DNA of 64,000 bases from Phoenix dactylifera (Eukaryota > Streptophyta > Magnoliopsida > Arecales > Arecaceae). Within the stretch, counting starts at the first letter, position 1, and every line of letters starts with the position of its first letter. The notes below the pieces were generated by a model. That model did not search any database and was not told where the DNA came from. It saw only the letters and a list, made by a program, of their open reading frames with translations. The stretch is taken from positions 62,001 to 126,000 of the forward strand of contig NW_024068244.1 in NCBI RefSeq assembly GCF_009389715.1, written 5' to 3'. The translations under genes and the position numbers were made by a program. Positions 33,975 through 46,566 of the stretch are shown piece after piece.

Positions 33975-36057
33975 TGGTGCTGATACATGCTACCGTTGTT
34001 CTCAATACAAACACAAAATTACTTCTTTTATTTCATCATTGCCTTTCAGTTCAATTTTTATCAGTCTCTTATCATTCTGGAAGCATTTATGATCATTATC
34101 CGTTTTTCTGCCAAATTATCCTTGAGCTGGTGGTTATTCCTGAGAAGAGCTACGGTTTCTTTGGTAAGAAACACTCACGGACTGCTCTTAATTATACTTT
34201 GGTCCCTGGTCCTGTTTATGTGGTGGGTACCCGTGCTTCTACGGCATCCATCTGGGGTTAGAAGAGAAAAATTAATGTGTTTGGTTAATTCCATGACATC
34301 TGGAATAAATTTATTTATTCTGTAGTAATTGCTAAGAGCCTGCTTGGTCTTAAATTGTGAAGTTGCTGGGGTCAGAGTTCAGTGCCTTCAGCAGAGGGAT
34401 TCATTGCTTCGGAAACGAGATCTTCCTTTACTTCTCAATCCCTATCTCCCTTTCCTCCATTTTATGCTTATCTTGTATCTGTTGAAAGTATGACCCTTGG
34501 CAAGTGACAGGAGCTAGAGTCAGAACAGGAGGTCTGTGGGGGATGTTACTAATGGAGAGATGCATTGCTGTGAGGATGGTCCCCCTGGCCCTAGCGTGGG
34601 GTCAGACCTCCTGAGGAATTAACTATTAGGAGCCCTTGTCCAAGATGGCTTTATACATATGAGAACAAATCCAACCCCTTAATACTGTGGCTTAACTCTG
34701 TCTTCTTTGAGTGGGGCACATAGATACATGCATGTCCTGTCCTCTCTTCCCTTTGGGCATGCTTCTTTCTTGACAAGTAGGGCAATAAGTTTGGAGTTAG
34801 CTATTTAACCCGGTGTTGCTTGGGATTATTAGAAGAAAAAAAAAAGCTATCCTGTGCTGTTATATCTGATAGCAAAATACTTTGCTGCTGTATATTATTA
34901 TTAAGGTGGTCTTGAATTATAGGATCCAATGATCACTAATTATTTATAAACAAAATGGCGACTGAGGTCACCATCATTTCACAATGATCATTGATCACTA
35001 ATTATAGAAGCTAATATGCTTGCAATATAAGATTATTAAAGTGCTTAATTAAAATAGAAGTGACCTTGTTGGTAGAACTAATCGCCCTCTCGATCCCGTG
35101 CAATTGTTCCCTTGATAGAATCTTTAATTTTGCGCTGTTAATTCTATGGTTCGTGACAAACATTTTTTTATTTTTTATTTTTATACAGCCTAGGAGGGAT
35201 TAATTCCGCTTTCTATTGACACCCACAAGGGATTGCCAATGCAACTTGGAGGCTAACCTCCATTCTCTTACCCAAGGGACAAGAGGTAATGCCAATTAAA
35301 TGGGCACTCGTTTATATACTAATTGTAGGAGTTAATAAACACTCGGTTATATACCAAACTTTTTGCATATTAGTTGAGAGAGGGAATGCCTGACAAAGAA
35401 GATAACGTATTCAAGTACCAGAAGAAAAAAAAAAGAAGACGACGCATTGATGATTCAAAGAAGAAAGAGGAAAGTTTGCTGTATTGAATTAAATACGCTT
35501 ATCCATGCAATTCAGGAGCTGGGGGCTTGTGAACGAGGACAACCTTTTCCTAGTTGTGTAGGCTCCACTAAGATATGATGCGGGATCTTCAAAGAAAATA
35601 GCTTAAACTTTGAGGCTTCCAGATTTCTGCAAGCACAACGAATATTCAGTGAACCTACTATACGCAATGCAAACAACACTAAGAAGACCTCTGGCCGTTT
35701 CTTCGCATGTCACAAGTGCCACATTTGTGCCAACCAACCCCAACTTGACACAATAGAAGCTAGCTTATCATCTAGAATCTAGATGCATAGAGTCCATGAT
35801 CATCCTCAATCATCATCCATGACCAATCACTAACTTCATACTGTTTGCTTTGTAGGCATCTTTCTCTCTCTCACTCACTCTATCTCTCTCTAAAAAATGA
35901 GATAATGGCCACAGTGCAACCTTAGCCTCCCTTTGGTTTTTGTTTTTTCTTACTTGATACGTATCATCTTTTCTGCACATAGTAGACTTTTCTCCTTTTT
36001 TTTTTTTTTTTATTCTTTGCAGGATCAAAAGTGAAAAGTATTAAGGTTTAATACTAG
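33377..36057. other. 3' flank of the TTL gene and intergenic DNA
   Basis: The first part is the probable 3' UTR. It contains the GA-ended tandem duplication listed separately. No further gene recognised; frames near 33845-34325 overlap the microsatellite and lack any signature. Confidence 0.4.
33704..33970. repeat. Tandem duplication of a 136-bp unit, each ending in a (GA)n tract
   Basis: Unit 1 (33704-33839) and unit 2 (33840-33970) share TTAAATTxxATGA, CCAxGCATTG, GGTGCTxGCTxCTxxTGC and AATACTGGG in the same order. Each finishes in GA repeats; the second tract is about 21 units long (33929-33970). Confidence 0.8.
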
Positions 36058-36632
36058 GGTCCCGTTTGGTAGAGCTATTGGTAGTGACACTTTCAGAAGT
36101 AGAACTTTTTGAATTAGAGCTTTTTAAAGTAGAGCTTTTATAAAAAAGTTATTTACTGTTTGGTAGCTACATTTCTAAAGTGTTGTAAGACTTTAACATG
36201 TATTTGGCAAACAAACTGAGAAATTTTTAGTATGACAAAATCACCATAAAGAACATTGTATAGTAATATACAATAGAGTATAATAAAATATAATATATAT
36301 TAATATATAATATAGTATAATATTATAATATAATATTATTATAACGTAGTAATATAATATTGTATACTATAGCATAATAATATATCATAATTTGATATTA
36401 TATAACATAATATATCAATGTATTATGATATAATATAGTATAATATTATATTTATAGTATAATATAGTAATAAAGGTATAAAATATTATAATTATTATCA
36501 TTATATATTAATATTATTATTTTCTGTAATTATTATGTTTTAGCATGGGTTATTTGGTCAAAAAAAGAAAAAAAAAATATAACTTAAAACAATTTTTCGA
36601 TGAGGCCTAAAAATGCTTTTATGGAAAAGCTC
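36058..36632. mobile_element. Truncated second copy of the Tourist-like MITE
   Basis: Starts GGTCCCGTTTGGTAGAGCT and follows the 14108-15163 element through AAAAAAGTTATTTACTGTTTGGTAGCTACATT-type text, one AT-rich unit, and the GAGGCCTAAAAATGCTTTT segment. Similarity stops near 36632, so the right terminal repeat is missing. It holds only one copy of the 138-bp unit. Confidence 0.8.
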
Positions 36633-37369
36633 ACCGACATCTAAAGAGGGAGCTTCGAAGCCAAAGCCATCTTGGATCAATTGAAACTTCATTGGGCAAG
36701 CACCCTGAATGAACATGCCCGAGAAGCTTCAACTATAGCCATTTTCTTCCATAAACAACCACGAAAAAAGTAAGAGAAGCAGCCCCAGTGAGACAGCAAA
36801 GTCTCTATTTCGATCGAGATTTAGACGAGGTAATAGGTACGGTGAGCTAGCCAATTGAACAGTTTTAGTGAAAAAAGTGTGGTCCTTATCATTTGGGCCC
36901 TGTTTGTCCTGCTAATGGCATGCACCGTTGAATGGGTTACAGCCCATACAGTCAACGCGGACCCAAGCCGAAGGACGAGTTCCGACCAGTAGTGGCAATC
37001 GAATTCAACGATTTGAAGGATGATGCGAGGAAGAGAAGGCCAATATAATATATGTTCCCAGATCTCGAAGAATGGGGACAGAAGAGACGGGCGAGAACAG
37101 GTGTTCACAGCTTGCAATGTCATCATCCACCTATCATCAATTCACTCCTGTACTTCCCTCTGGTAGAAGCACGTCACGCTCTTCTTTTCGTCTGCTCCCT
37201 CTCAATCATTGTCATGTTTTCTCTCGCTCGCAAGAAATAGGTTTATCATCGCCGGGACACAACGCTTGCTAAAAATGATGGCCGCGCCAGAAAAAATTAT
37301 GTCCTGCACAGCATGCTTCGCGCCAATCATACCTTCCCTTTCTTAAAAATCTTGATAGTTTATTTAAAA
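36633..37369. other. Intergenic DNA, no gene called
   Basis: Short overlapping frames around 36821-37272 on both strands show no family signature. Confidence 0.35.
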
Positions 37370-37507
37370 TATAAAAATTCGTACGAACATATATTTAGTT
37401 CTACATTAATTATTCGTTGGATAGATCTTAAATACTTATGCAGAATCAAAAAATGTAATTAATACTTTTCGACTAGCTATTTTGAATGAGTTTCTAAATT
37501 GTTACAT
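37370..37507 (+). mobile_element. Diverged solo LTR of the TRIM-like element
   Basis: Shares, in order, TTTAGTTCTACATTAATTAT, GATAGATCTTAAATACTTAT, GACTAGCTATTTTGAATGAG and a TTGTTACA end with the LTRs at 53197-53334 and 63575-63711. No primer-binding site or second LTR follows. The left limit is approximate. Confidence 0.65.
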
Positions 37508-38948
37508 TAAAAAAAAAAGGAAACAAGCAGATTGGCGTCGAGCCATATTAATACAAACTGTGATTATAAATATCAAAATAGCTTCGAGCAATATAACTAA
37601 ACATTAGAATGATTTTTTGCACAGAAAATTTTACTCATTCTCATAAGATGAAAGACTCATTGATATGGTATATCTATCTCATCTGTTATTATTTTAGTGA
37701 TATAAATTTAAGTTTTTTCATCTAATGATGCATATTTATTTTTTTGGAAATATTTGATATTTGACTGAATATTAAAATAGCATTTAGTAAAAAAATATAG
37801 CTAATTTTATCGAATAATAGTTAATAAAAGATTATTGTCCTTACAGCAGAATTATCGCAGGTATTAGATCCTCAACTAGTCGGCCAATTAGAAGGCAAAT
37901 TGAGTGACCCAAATGCATGCGACACGGAAACGTCTAGAGCTATTTGACCGAGTGGCACATATGCAACATAACGGTGATAAAGGCAGCCAAAATAATGTTG
38001 GTTAAGGAATCACTCTCTAGCTAAATCATGTTAATTATGACCAGCAACCTTAAATTTTCACCTGGAACATCAAATCTAATTAATAGTCCTGTATGTGGAT
38101 CGCATGAACTGATTGCTCTAATTTTACCAAATTGTCTTGGTTTAGTATAGACTTCGCTTTCAATATTTGTGGAACTTGGGTGTATCGCTGTCCTACATGG
38201 TTTGCATTTGTGGGTGTGTTTAATTTTGCATCCAGCAGTCAAGCAGACTTGGGAGGATTGTATGCGCATCATCATATGCATTTGTGCGATCATGCATGGC
38301 TGTTATATTAGACTGCAAAATTTATCCCATTTATATCTGATTTACGAAAGCTCCATGAAATTCCCTGTACTTAAGAGCAATTGTTTATGCGAGCAGCAGT
38401 CGCCAGCAGATTGGGCTGTATCATGGCAGTTTCAATTCTATTAGGAGGAGGTCATAGGCTTAAACCCTGGGAGATGCTTTCCCAAATATTTGTTCTGAGC
38501 CATCTTTAGATTCTTTTTGTTTTCCCTGTGAAGAATGATTCTTTAATATGCTTTCTTTAGTGTTTCTTGTACAAAGAGTCAAACTTAAAAGAAACGCCAA
38601 ATCTCCCCAACTTAATTCTTTTCAGCAAGGAAAGAGAACAAGGATGATTCACAAACCACCAGTCACAAGATGATAATAATAACAAGTATAGTTCTTGCTT
38701 GTTGGAAAAGCAAATTGAAGACTAGACTAGCGCCATAAGAAAGCCAAGCCGGCCAAAACCATCCACGGCACAAAACCACAATGCCATCGTCAACAAAGGC
38801 GTACATCATTTCTTTTAGAGCAACTACACAACTTAAATATTATATAAACTAGGACGAAAGCAAGCCAAACAACAGTAGCAAACCAAGCAGATAAACATAT
38901 AATCGACCACGCTCCATCACTCATTGAATGCCAAGAGTACGTACGTCC
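37508..38948. other. Intergenic DNA downstream of the DUF538 gene
   Basis: No gene recognised. The part from about 38600 to 38948 is immediately downstream of the minus-strand DUF538 stop and may include its 3' UTR. Confidence 0.35.
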
Positions 38949-39359
38949 CTACTGCCCGGCGGCGAAGGCCTCAACCGGGAAGGTCTTGGTGACCCCAGCA
39001 AAGCTCTTGAAGTGGATCTTCCCGGTGGGTGGGTCGTCGACGGTGATCTCACTTACAGGAGGCCAGAGCAGGAGCTCCTTGGCCTTCACCCCCTTGAGCT
39101 TCTTGATGCGGTGCTTCTCGACGTAGCCATTTATCTCGGTGTCGTAACTCACGAGCTTGCTCGCCAGCTTGAAGCTGTGCTCCACCTCCTTCTTCTGGAC
39201 GATCCACATGTAGCCGGTGCTCCTCACGAAGCCCACCTCGACCACGTCCGCGAGAGGGAGGAGGCCCAGCGGGAGGCCGAACTCTTGGAGGAGGGAGAGG
39301 GCCAGCTCAATGCCCTCCTCGTGGCCCTTCTTGACAATGCCTCCCTCTTTCTCAGCCAT
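38949..39359 (-). CDS. DUF538 family protein
   Basis: Single-exon gene, 136 aa, starting MAEKEGGIVKKGHEEGIELA at 39359. The DUF538 family is widespread in land plants; members often rise under stress, and the biochemical function is not settled. Visible family features: an N-terminal helix, the LPLGLLPL segment (usual pattern PxGLLPL, about residues 29-36), FVRSTGYMWI, the charged KHRIKKLKGVKAKELLLW stretch (about 83-100) and a C-terminal IHFKSFAGVTKTFPVEAF. There is no signal peptide, so this belongs to the shorter, intracellular-looking branch. The open frame extends upstream to 39566, but those codons precede a good start context (GCCATGG on the complementary reading) and lie over the probable TATA box, so they are unlikely to be translated. 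Confidence 0.92.
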   Translation of the reverse strand: MAEKEGGIVKKGHEEGIELALSLLQEFGLPLGLLPLADVVEVGFVRSTGYMWIVQKKEVEHSFKLASKLVSYDTEINGYVEKHRIKKLKGVKAKELLLWPPVSEITVDDPPTGKIHFKSFAGVTKTFPVEAFAAGQ

Positions 39360-39418
39360 GGTTTGAATTGAACGCAGAGTTTTCCTGATATGGGAGAGAA
39401 AGGTGTTTGATGTTCTTG

Positions 39419-39428
39419 TATATATATA
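39419..39428 (-). promoter_or_regulatory. Probable TATA box of the DUF538 gene
   Basis: GTATATATAC-type sequence about 60 bases upstream of the start codon on the minus strand. The distance suits a short 5' leader. Confidence 0.55.
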
Positions 39429-40199
39429 CATAAGAAGGAGTTGGAACTCATTAAAGCCATGCCAAACGAGTGAGACACAATGGCAGGGAAAATAAGAAAG
39501 TAGTGCTTCGGGTCGATCGTCACTTTTGTAAATGGACATCGTAAATGATCCCTCAAATGCTATCATTTATCTCAAGAAGTTTCTTTTGTCGCGGACCAGG
39601 TTTATATCCCACTCTGATGGACCATTTGATGGTCTGACGCAGTGTGCATTGGCCAATCACAGACGGAGGTATACAAATATACATTATGGAAGTTGCATGA
39701 TATAAAACACCGAGCATCTGATACATTTTATTAATTGATCGTTCTTTAAAAGATCTCGCATAAGATGGTAAAATGAGGAATCGAAAAATGTTGAATGACA
39801 CGCTGATAACGTGTTTACCGGTAATTAGGGATATCAACATATGTTGGCGGAAATAATGAGAGATGATATTTTGCATATATCATAACAGCTAATGCCTACT
39901 ATTGACAATTATTTCGATGTACTGCCCATACAATTAGAACTCAAAATATGTATATTGGCTGAGATGAAAACCTCGCAGGCATGATCTAATGCAATTCGTT
40001 GGAGATGAATTATTTTCTCATGGACCAAAAATTGTATGAGCATGGTATAACACAATTCATATTTCATAGTAAGTGTAATGCCCCGCAACTCCAACACTAT
40101 CGCTGAATTCAAGAACCAACTAAGATGGACTTGGAGTCCGACGTGCAGATCTAAGGTGAGAGCTAGTGACCTTGGAGAGTTGTACAGAGTTAAGGCATC
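39429..40199. other. Upstream flank of the DUF538 gene, no gene called
   Basis: Holds the probable promoter on the minus strand. The frames seen here lack any signature. Confidence 0.35.
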
Positions 40200-41192
40200 T
40201 CGATCGATGGATGGTGGATGGATTTAGAGGCTCCATGTTCACCCTTGAGTTACTTTATTTCTTTGGAAGGTGGTGTGGGGCTGCCTCCCAACCAAGAAGT
40301 TTCGAGCAGACAGGGTGTGAGGCTCCACCCTACCTGTGATGGATGCCGAGATGTAGGGGAGTCTATTCAGCATGTGTTGTATCGTTGTTTGAGAGCAGTC
40401 CAGGTGTGGCAACTGGCTGGAGGCAATTGGGGTTCTTACAGTTTTTGACCCTGATTGCAACTTTTCTCGCTCACCTGAAGAGATCCATCAGTAAATATGT
40501 CATTGGTGCTAACGAAGTCAACACTTCCTATGTTTCTTATTACATTTGGTTGTATAGAAATGCCAAAATTTTTGAGTGACAGAGGTGGAGTCCGAGGGCT
40601 ATGGCTGATAGGGCGCTTCTTCATGCAAATGAGTTCACTCAAGCTCAGACTGTTGGAGGATCTGGGATTGCTAGGGATATTCAAGCCCCTACTTAGCTTT
40701 TGGAGCGACTCGAACGATCTTCATCTTCTAGAAGCCTTCATCTTCGAGCTTTATTAAGGTGAACTTCGATGCTAGTTTGCATAAGGATGGAGGATGAGGA
40801 GGTGCTGGATTTATGATCACAGACGCTAATTCTATGCTGATTGCAGTGGTGACAGTCGATTCTATGACACTTTTGTTTCTAGAGCCGAGCTTAGAGCTAC
40901 TTGGGAAGGGATCACCCATGCACGGGTCAACTTGGGGGCGGATCGTACTATTTGGAGAGGGACGCAGCAACTATGATTGAGTATATCCAAAGCCACGCCA
41001 GGGTAAGCAATGTGCACTTGTTGTTGTAAGATATCCGCAATCTTTTGAGGGATTGTGTGGCTTCCCAGATTACCCATGCTATGAGTCTGCTCCACTCCCT
41101 CTTCATCAATCTTCTTTTTCTGATTTTTTTTGAATATAGTCATGATAGAATGCTATGGTGTATCCGACTTACCAAAGCTAAAAAAAAAAAAA
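40200..41192 (+). mobile_element. 5'-truncated LINE: zinc-binding region, RNase H and poly(A)
   Basis: In order on the plus strand: FLWKVVWGCLPTKKF then CDGCRDVGESIQHVLYRC (zinc-binding region), YVSYYIWLYRNAKIFE, then an RNase H start KVNFDASLHKDGG, GGAGFMITDANS, and after a frameshift SRAELRATWEGITHARV. An A-rich tail lies at 41180-41192. Stops (for example a TGA after KDGG) and shifts show it is dead. The zinc-binding text resembles that at 302-6, suggesting one LINE family. Confidence 0.82.
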
Positions 41193-43666
41193 GAAGAACG
41201 AACTAAGACCTATGGGCCTCGGTAGCATTCCAAAGTGCAATCAAGGCCGGCACCTAGCAGGTGGGGCCGAAACCGTCACGGCCAACTGGGCCAGCAGCCA
41301 TTCCTTCTTAGTAGGCCCTCGTGTGCCTTGGTGTCTCACTTGAGACCCTTCTTTTAGGTCCAGTCCAAAGGCCATGTTCCTTATCTCGTCCATAGCTTTT
41401 GTCCTCGGCTCTCTTTTGAGGTATTATCCAACTTGGTTCTTCACGATAAAAATCAGGTTGCTAAATACACCAGTATTGTGATGGATGTGGTTGTTACTGT
41501 TGGTTAGATCTAAAAATTAATTAGTAGGGCTGTTTGGAAGCATGATCCCACGGAATCCAATTAGATGGGCCAAGGAGGGAAAAGAAAGAGAGAGGCCGAG
41601 GGAGGACAGCAGTTGCGGCCCGTACCCTATACTGTATGCACTAATATGATTGTGCACCATACCAATCAGCTTGTCTTCTTTTTTTAGGCCAACAACCAAA
41701 GATGAGCGTATGATGAATGTATCCTACAAAAAAAGATGAGGTGATTGGCATAGTACACAACCATATGGTGCAGGCGATGCATGTATAATTTTTCATTGAA
41801 TTAAATACTTCATGATTTGGGATTTGACCCGCAACCCACATACCCTCCCTCTCCCTTCTCTCACTTCCGAGCTCATGTCTACCTATCATGCCGATCGTGC
41901 AGGATGTTGGCAATAGAGAAAACCTCTATGCTTCAATCATTTGCACCAATAGAGAAATCTATCAACATTTTCTGATGAAGCTGAAGGTATGAAACATCAA
42001 GTAAAATTACGCCCACAACTAAGACATGAATTAGTATTTTGAACATTCAACTACAGTGAGGGACTAGAAGGCCATTTCATGTTTGGTACAAAGGGGGGGT
42101 TCGCACGGTCACATGGCATTTGATCCAAGGCCGATGGCTTTGGCCGGGGAATAAAGCTAGGCCGCAGAAAGCACACCCAACCCAACCTTGTCCACGCTTT
42201 TCCCATTTATATATTCAGTTCTCCCTCTTTCCCTCCATTTTATACCCTTAATTATAAGACTATCATACAAGGCCTCAACGACAACTAGCTGGAGGAAAAA
42301 AAGTTGGAATCCCAATCTCATTTACACAGCCCGCAGTGCGTTCCACGTTGCAAAGCGGCCTCCACCATATATTGCTTTTCCTGCAAGACCAAAAAAGGTG
42401 ACGCAGATTCTTAAACCACATAACGAAAACAACCCCCCTCATTTGCCCTTTTGTCAATCTGCCCATCAACCCTTCGTTAGCCTTGGTGGTGAATGGATGT
42501 TATATGAGGGCATGCAAGGAATCTCAAGGTGCTTCCTCTGGGTAGTTTGGGGCATAGAAGGCTCTCCATTAGATAAGGCGATAGAACAAGGGTCCCTACC
42601 TGAATTGGTACGTCTCTCTTTGGCCTTGGAAACTTCCCAGGCCCTCCTTCACAGAGCAAAGAATTCGGAAAAGAATGGGTTCATGGCCTGCCCATTTTCC
42701 TTGTAAAAAGAAAAGAAAACAGAGACGTGAAACCAGTTCCCTTTTGTTAGATTGCTCTCCTCATTAAAGCTGGGAAAGTCAATGAGAATAAGAAAATCCA
42801 GTACCACGAGCTGCCAAGTTCCTTCCCGGTCTCCTGCGTCATAATAGATAGCTCATTAGATCTTAAAATGAATCGGACCATGTTACTTTTAATGTCTGAA
42901 TTTAAAGAATAAGCAACAACTTTAGCTGAAAATAGTATGGTCCTGGCTTCGGTTATCTTCCCTTTAGCATATAGTTTTTTACGTTAGTGAGGCAAGAATA
43001 GCACGCTTTCGGTGAGTGGTGGCACTATTTGCCTAAATATTGCTTTGTTCCTCTTATGCCACCTAGGATGTAATAATTACCGAATATCCTTCCAATAGAA
43101 TGTTTTCATACAATGACCTATGATTCTTTTTTATTTTAAGCAAAAGGCAGCATGACAATCCTGTTTCATTTCACATTATAACTTTAATCCTTCATTTTTA
43201 TTGTTATATGTTGCATCGTCTATATAGTATCACGTTGAAATACGTCTAAGCATAAAAGATACCCTCATACTTTGCTGGTACAGAAAAAAAGGTTGTCTAC
43301 AACAACTACATCACTATTTTCCGGTCTAGTTCATGCACATATAGCTAAATAATGCTAATACATGCTAATATAGTGTTCCATTTTTGAAGCACAACAATAT
43401 ATTACCACAGATGTGAACAAAGTGTAGAGCCTAAACTCTTGGTGTTAAAATTAATCCTATTCTACAGTTATTTCGTAATTTAGATCTAAAAAAATCAAAA
43501 TAATTCTCTAGTACCGTCCAGTTGGCTCAAAATAAATTAAGAAAAAAAAAAAGGATGGAAGGAAAGAAAGTGGAAAGAAACCTTAAGATATTATTCTTAA
43601 AAAAGCAATGAACATTAATTAATTTAGACTAATGCATTTAACATCAGAGAAAGCCACACAGAATTG
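41193..43666. other. Intergenic DNA downstream of the GH17 gene
   Basis: Contains a 172-aa plus-strand frame at 42188-42706 without a recognised domain, composition like that of translated non-coding DNA. The last few hundred bases before 43667 may include the GH17 3' UTR. Nothing else is called. Confidence 0.35.
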
Positions 43667-45111
43667 CTAATATACCCGAGTAGCAGATGAAATGAGGTTC
43701 ACCGACGCAGCAGACGTCAGTTTACCAAGTCCTACGTTGTAGGCCATGGTCCCATCGGGCTGGTACAGCCCGTAGTTCCTCTCCGACGTCGGTCCGGGCT
43801 TCATGTCCTCGTTAAACAATGCGAACAAGTAGACCTCCAACCTCCGATCGGGCCTCAAGGGAGTTCCTTGGTTCCTCATTTGCCTCAGCAACAAGTTCCT
43901 GTTGTGAGCCCTAGCATTCTCGACGTTGGCACCAATCTCATCCGGGTCCCCCTTGGAAGGCCACCCCGTCTCCGACACCCTGACCTCCAGACCACCATAA
44001 CCCATCCGAGACATGGCGAAGATCACTGCATCGACTTGGGCATAGAGCATGTTGTCATAGTGTAGCTTTGTGTAAGGGTCCACCATCCCTTGGTTAGGGT
44101 TAAGCAGAACGTAATCTAGAGGAACTCCATCTGGGTCACCCTTGTAGGCAAAGTATGGGTATGCATTGATCCAAAATGGTGAGTTGGTCTCTGCCAAGAA
44201 CTGAAGGAATGGCAGCAGTAGGTTGGCAAGTTCTGGACGGAATGACCCGAATGACGGAGGGTAGGAGTTCTGAAGCACGCCTAGCGAGTTTGCAGTCGAA
44301 ATGTGAACGTAGGAGTCGAGGCCGAGCTGAACAAGGGCTGCATGGAGGCTATGCATCGCGGGGACGAGGTTTGACGCGAGGGCCGTGTCGTCGCTTGTGA
44401 AAACCTCGTTGCCTACTGCGATCCCGGAGATTCTTGTGGCAGGGAAGTAAGGCTTGATGTTGGTCATGACCCACTGCAGGGCTTGTTGGGGATCGGTGAC
44501 TTGGGGAACTACTTCATTTGGTACGGTCACAACGAGATCGATCCCAGAGTTTGCAAATGCGGTTAGAACTTGCGGGTTGGTGTCGTAGATCCTTGTCTTG
44601 GTGATACTGAGGGAATTCAAGAGGGTAACCACCTGCTCTGGAGGTGGTAGATTGTTGGCTACTTGACCATAGTTGATGCCCAGAGTTGAACCAAGCTGAA
44701 GGAAGCCAAACTCTGCAAAATGAAACAATAAATGTCGATATAAATTATAAATTGGAATGCTTTTTTGATATGGTTTGTTAGGAAAAGAATTATCGAAGAA
44801 AAGAAGGTTGTACATAACGGGAAGCCGGCACTCTAGCTATCTTTCGTAATTTTAATTTATGAAAGCTTAAAATGAACATGGACAGAAGTCTAGAAGAGAT
44901 AGAAAACACCAAAAGAAGCCGACGAAATTAATTAGACATGCAGAAAGTAAGGTGTGCTTTGGGAGAAATTTTCTTGTTAGCATGATCAGATTATAAGCTA
45001 GGTGCATTTTAGCCATTATGGAATATGACTCGAGATGAATGGAAAATGAGAAGGAAATGAGAAGGGAGCACCTGAGTAGAAAAGATTAAACAGAAGGAAG
45101 ATAGGAATCAT
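43667..45111 (-). CDS. Glucan endo-1,3-beta-glucosidase, GH17 family
   Basis: Hydrolyses internal beta-1,3 linkages of callose and related glucans, normally in the cell wall or apoplast. Two exons: a 40-nt first exon (45111-45072) coding MIPIFLLFNLFYS, a short hydrophobic signal peptide, and exon 2 (44712-43667). The junction CTCAG|gtgctc ... ttttgcag|AGTTTGG forms one Glu codon and keeps the frame; other nearby AGs do not. Product 361 aa. The GH17 domain starts at about residue 24 (LGINYGQVANNLP). The acid/base Glu116 lies in GIAVGNEVF and the nucleophile Glu261 in VSETGWPSKGD; FWINAYPYFAY and NYGLYQPDG are also intact. The protein ends soon after the catalytic domain, with no X8/CBM43 module and no clear GPI-anchor tail, so it is likely secreted and soluble. 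It resembles the glucosidase 11/14-like branch of plant GH17. Confidence 0.93.
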
Positions 45112-45165
45112 CCTTGATCTGGAAAAGATTGATGCAGGCATGAGAGAAAGAAAGAGGGACGGAAG

Positions 45166-45171
45166 ATATAT
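45166..45171 (-). promoter_or_regulatory. Possible TATA box of the GH17 gene
   Basis: TATATA (context CTCTATATATCTTCC on the minus strand) about 55 bases upstream of the start codon. Position is plausible for a short leader. Confidence 0.45.
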
Positions 45172-46199
45172 AGAGGAATTTAATAAGGAGATAGAGGAGA
45201 CTGCAGGAGGAGGAGAGGTTATCTCTCTGCAATTCCTTTCTTTGCTTGTGTGATAGTTGGGAAGGGAGGGAGCGAGGAGAAGTCTGGGGCTGCCTTGCCT
45301 TGATCATGCCGTCTTAGAAGGAGGCTTTATTCAGGTTTATAGTGCTCGACCCGTGCCGGGGCTGCTTTCTAGTTAGCACTGGTTATCTTTACAACGACGC
45401 CATCCCGTGTCCTATTTGTCCAAAGTGACGACTTCGCCACCTGTTGTTACTTTGAGCAAGAAAATAAATAAACAAAAAAGGGAAAGAGCAAATGGACAGA
45501 TGATCCGCAGCTATATTTTTTGTTGATCCCAAACGGATCGACATTCCATCGACTCCTCCTAACGGATGACTTGGGGCTCTTCACCACGCTAGAAGGGTGC
45601 CAATTGTGGACAAGAGATAATAGGGAAAGCAGCCCTAAGCACTCATGGAGAGCCGCCTTGACCTTTCGAGTCCATGCATTTGATGTTTGAGTGCCGATTA
45701 GGTTGTAGATGCGTGTAAAGGGTCTAGCCGGCTATCCTTTGAAAGTTAGATTCAGAAATCTTTCATGCATAAATTTAATTTGCTTTCCATAAGTGGTGTA
45801 TATACATTGGTTCATGTGGGGGCGCGGTTGTTGGATGCTTGCTTCCACAATTAAGACCGCAAATAGGTTGGGTTGACTTGTAATTCAATTCGACTAGATC
45901 CATTTAGATCTGATCCGACCCATTTTTAAGAACCGTGGGGCCAAGTCGGGGTCACTCATGATCCAGTCCGATCCAACTCATTTACATTCCTATCTATGAT
46001 AGATTATGGCAATAATGAAGTAGATACAGGGGATCAGGTCCTTTGTATAGTGTTTGTGTGCGGTTGTTTTTTAGATTTGTGCTTGGAGCACGATGCTAAA
46101 TGGGATGTTTGAGGTGCAGGTGAAAACAATCACGCTTCTAACTGTCAATCTATTGCATGTCTCCTTGGCACCGAAGCAAACTTAATTTATATCAGAAAC
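45172..46199. other. Upstream flank of the GH17 gene and intergenic DNA
   Basis: Probable promoter next to the GH17 start. About 45850-45990 holds GGTTGGGTTGACTTG and GATCCGACCCATTT words that resemble the small repeats at 23100-23245. No gene is called. Confidence 0.35.
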
Positions 46200-46502
46200 A
46201 ATTTTTATTTGAGTGGGACCCTGACAAGAAAATGGCGAGGACCATCAGTACTGATAAAGTTATTTGAGAGGAAAGGGTCAATGACAGAATTGGTAAAGCT
46301 ACTATGGAATAATCCTAGTGACATACATTCGAAGGGTCCCCGCTTCTATTTAGCCAATCAAAGTTACTCGTATATGCAGAGAAGGAAATCACGCAGCAGA
46401 TTGGTTAGCTGCTCAAGCCTCTCTGGGTAACTTTAACATCTCAGAAATAGATGGGACTCAACCTGAGTTTGATTATGTACTGACTGCAGAAAGACTAGGA
46501 AC

Positions 46503-46566
<64 letters not shown>

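Noticed and set aside
38928-39371. A 147-aa plus-strand frame antisense to the DUF538 gene
   Set aside because: Mirror frame of a GC-rich coding exon with no family signature; the minus-strand DUF538 frame explains the sequence.
42188-42706. A 172-aa plus-strand open frame, the longest without a known domain
   Set aside because: No recognisable motif, low-quality composition, no promoter or splice support, and an antisense frame of similar length overlaps it. Probably chance.
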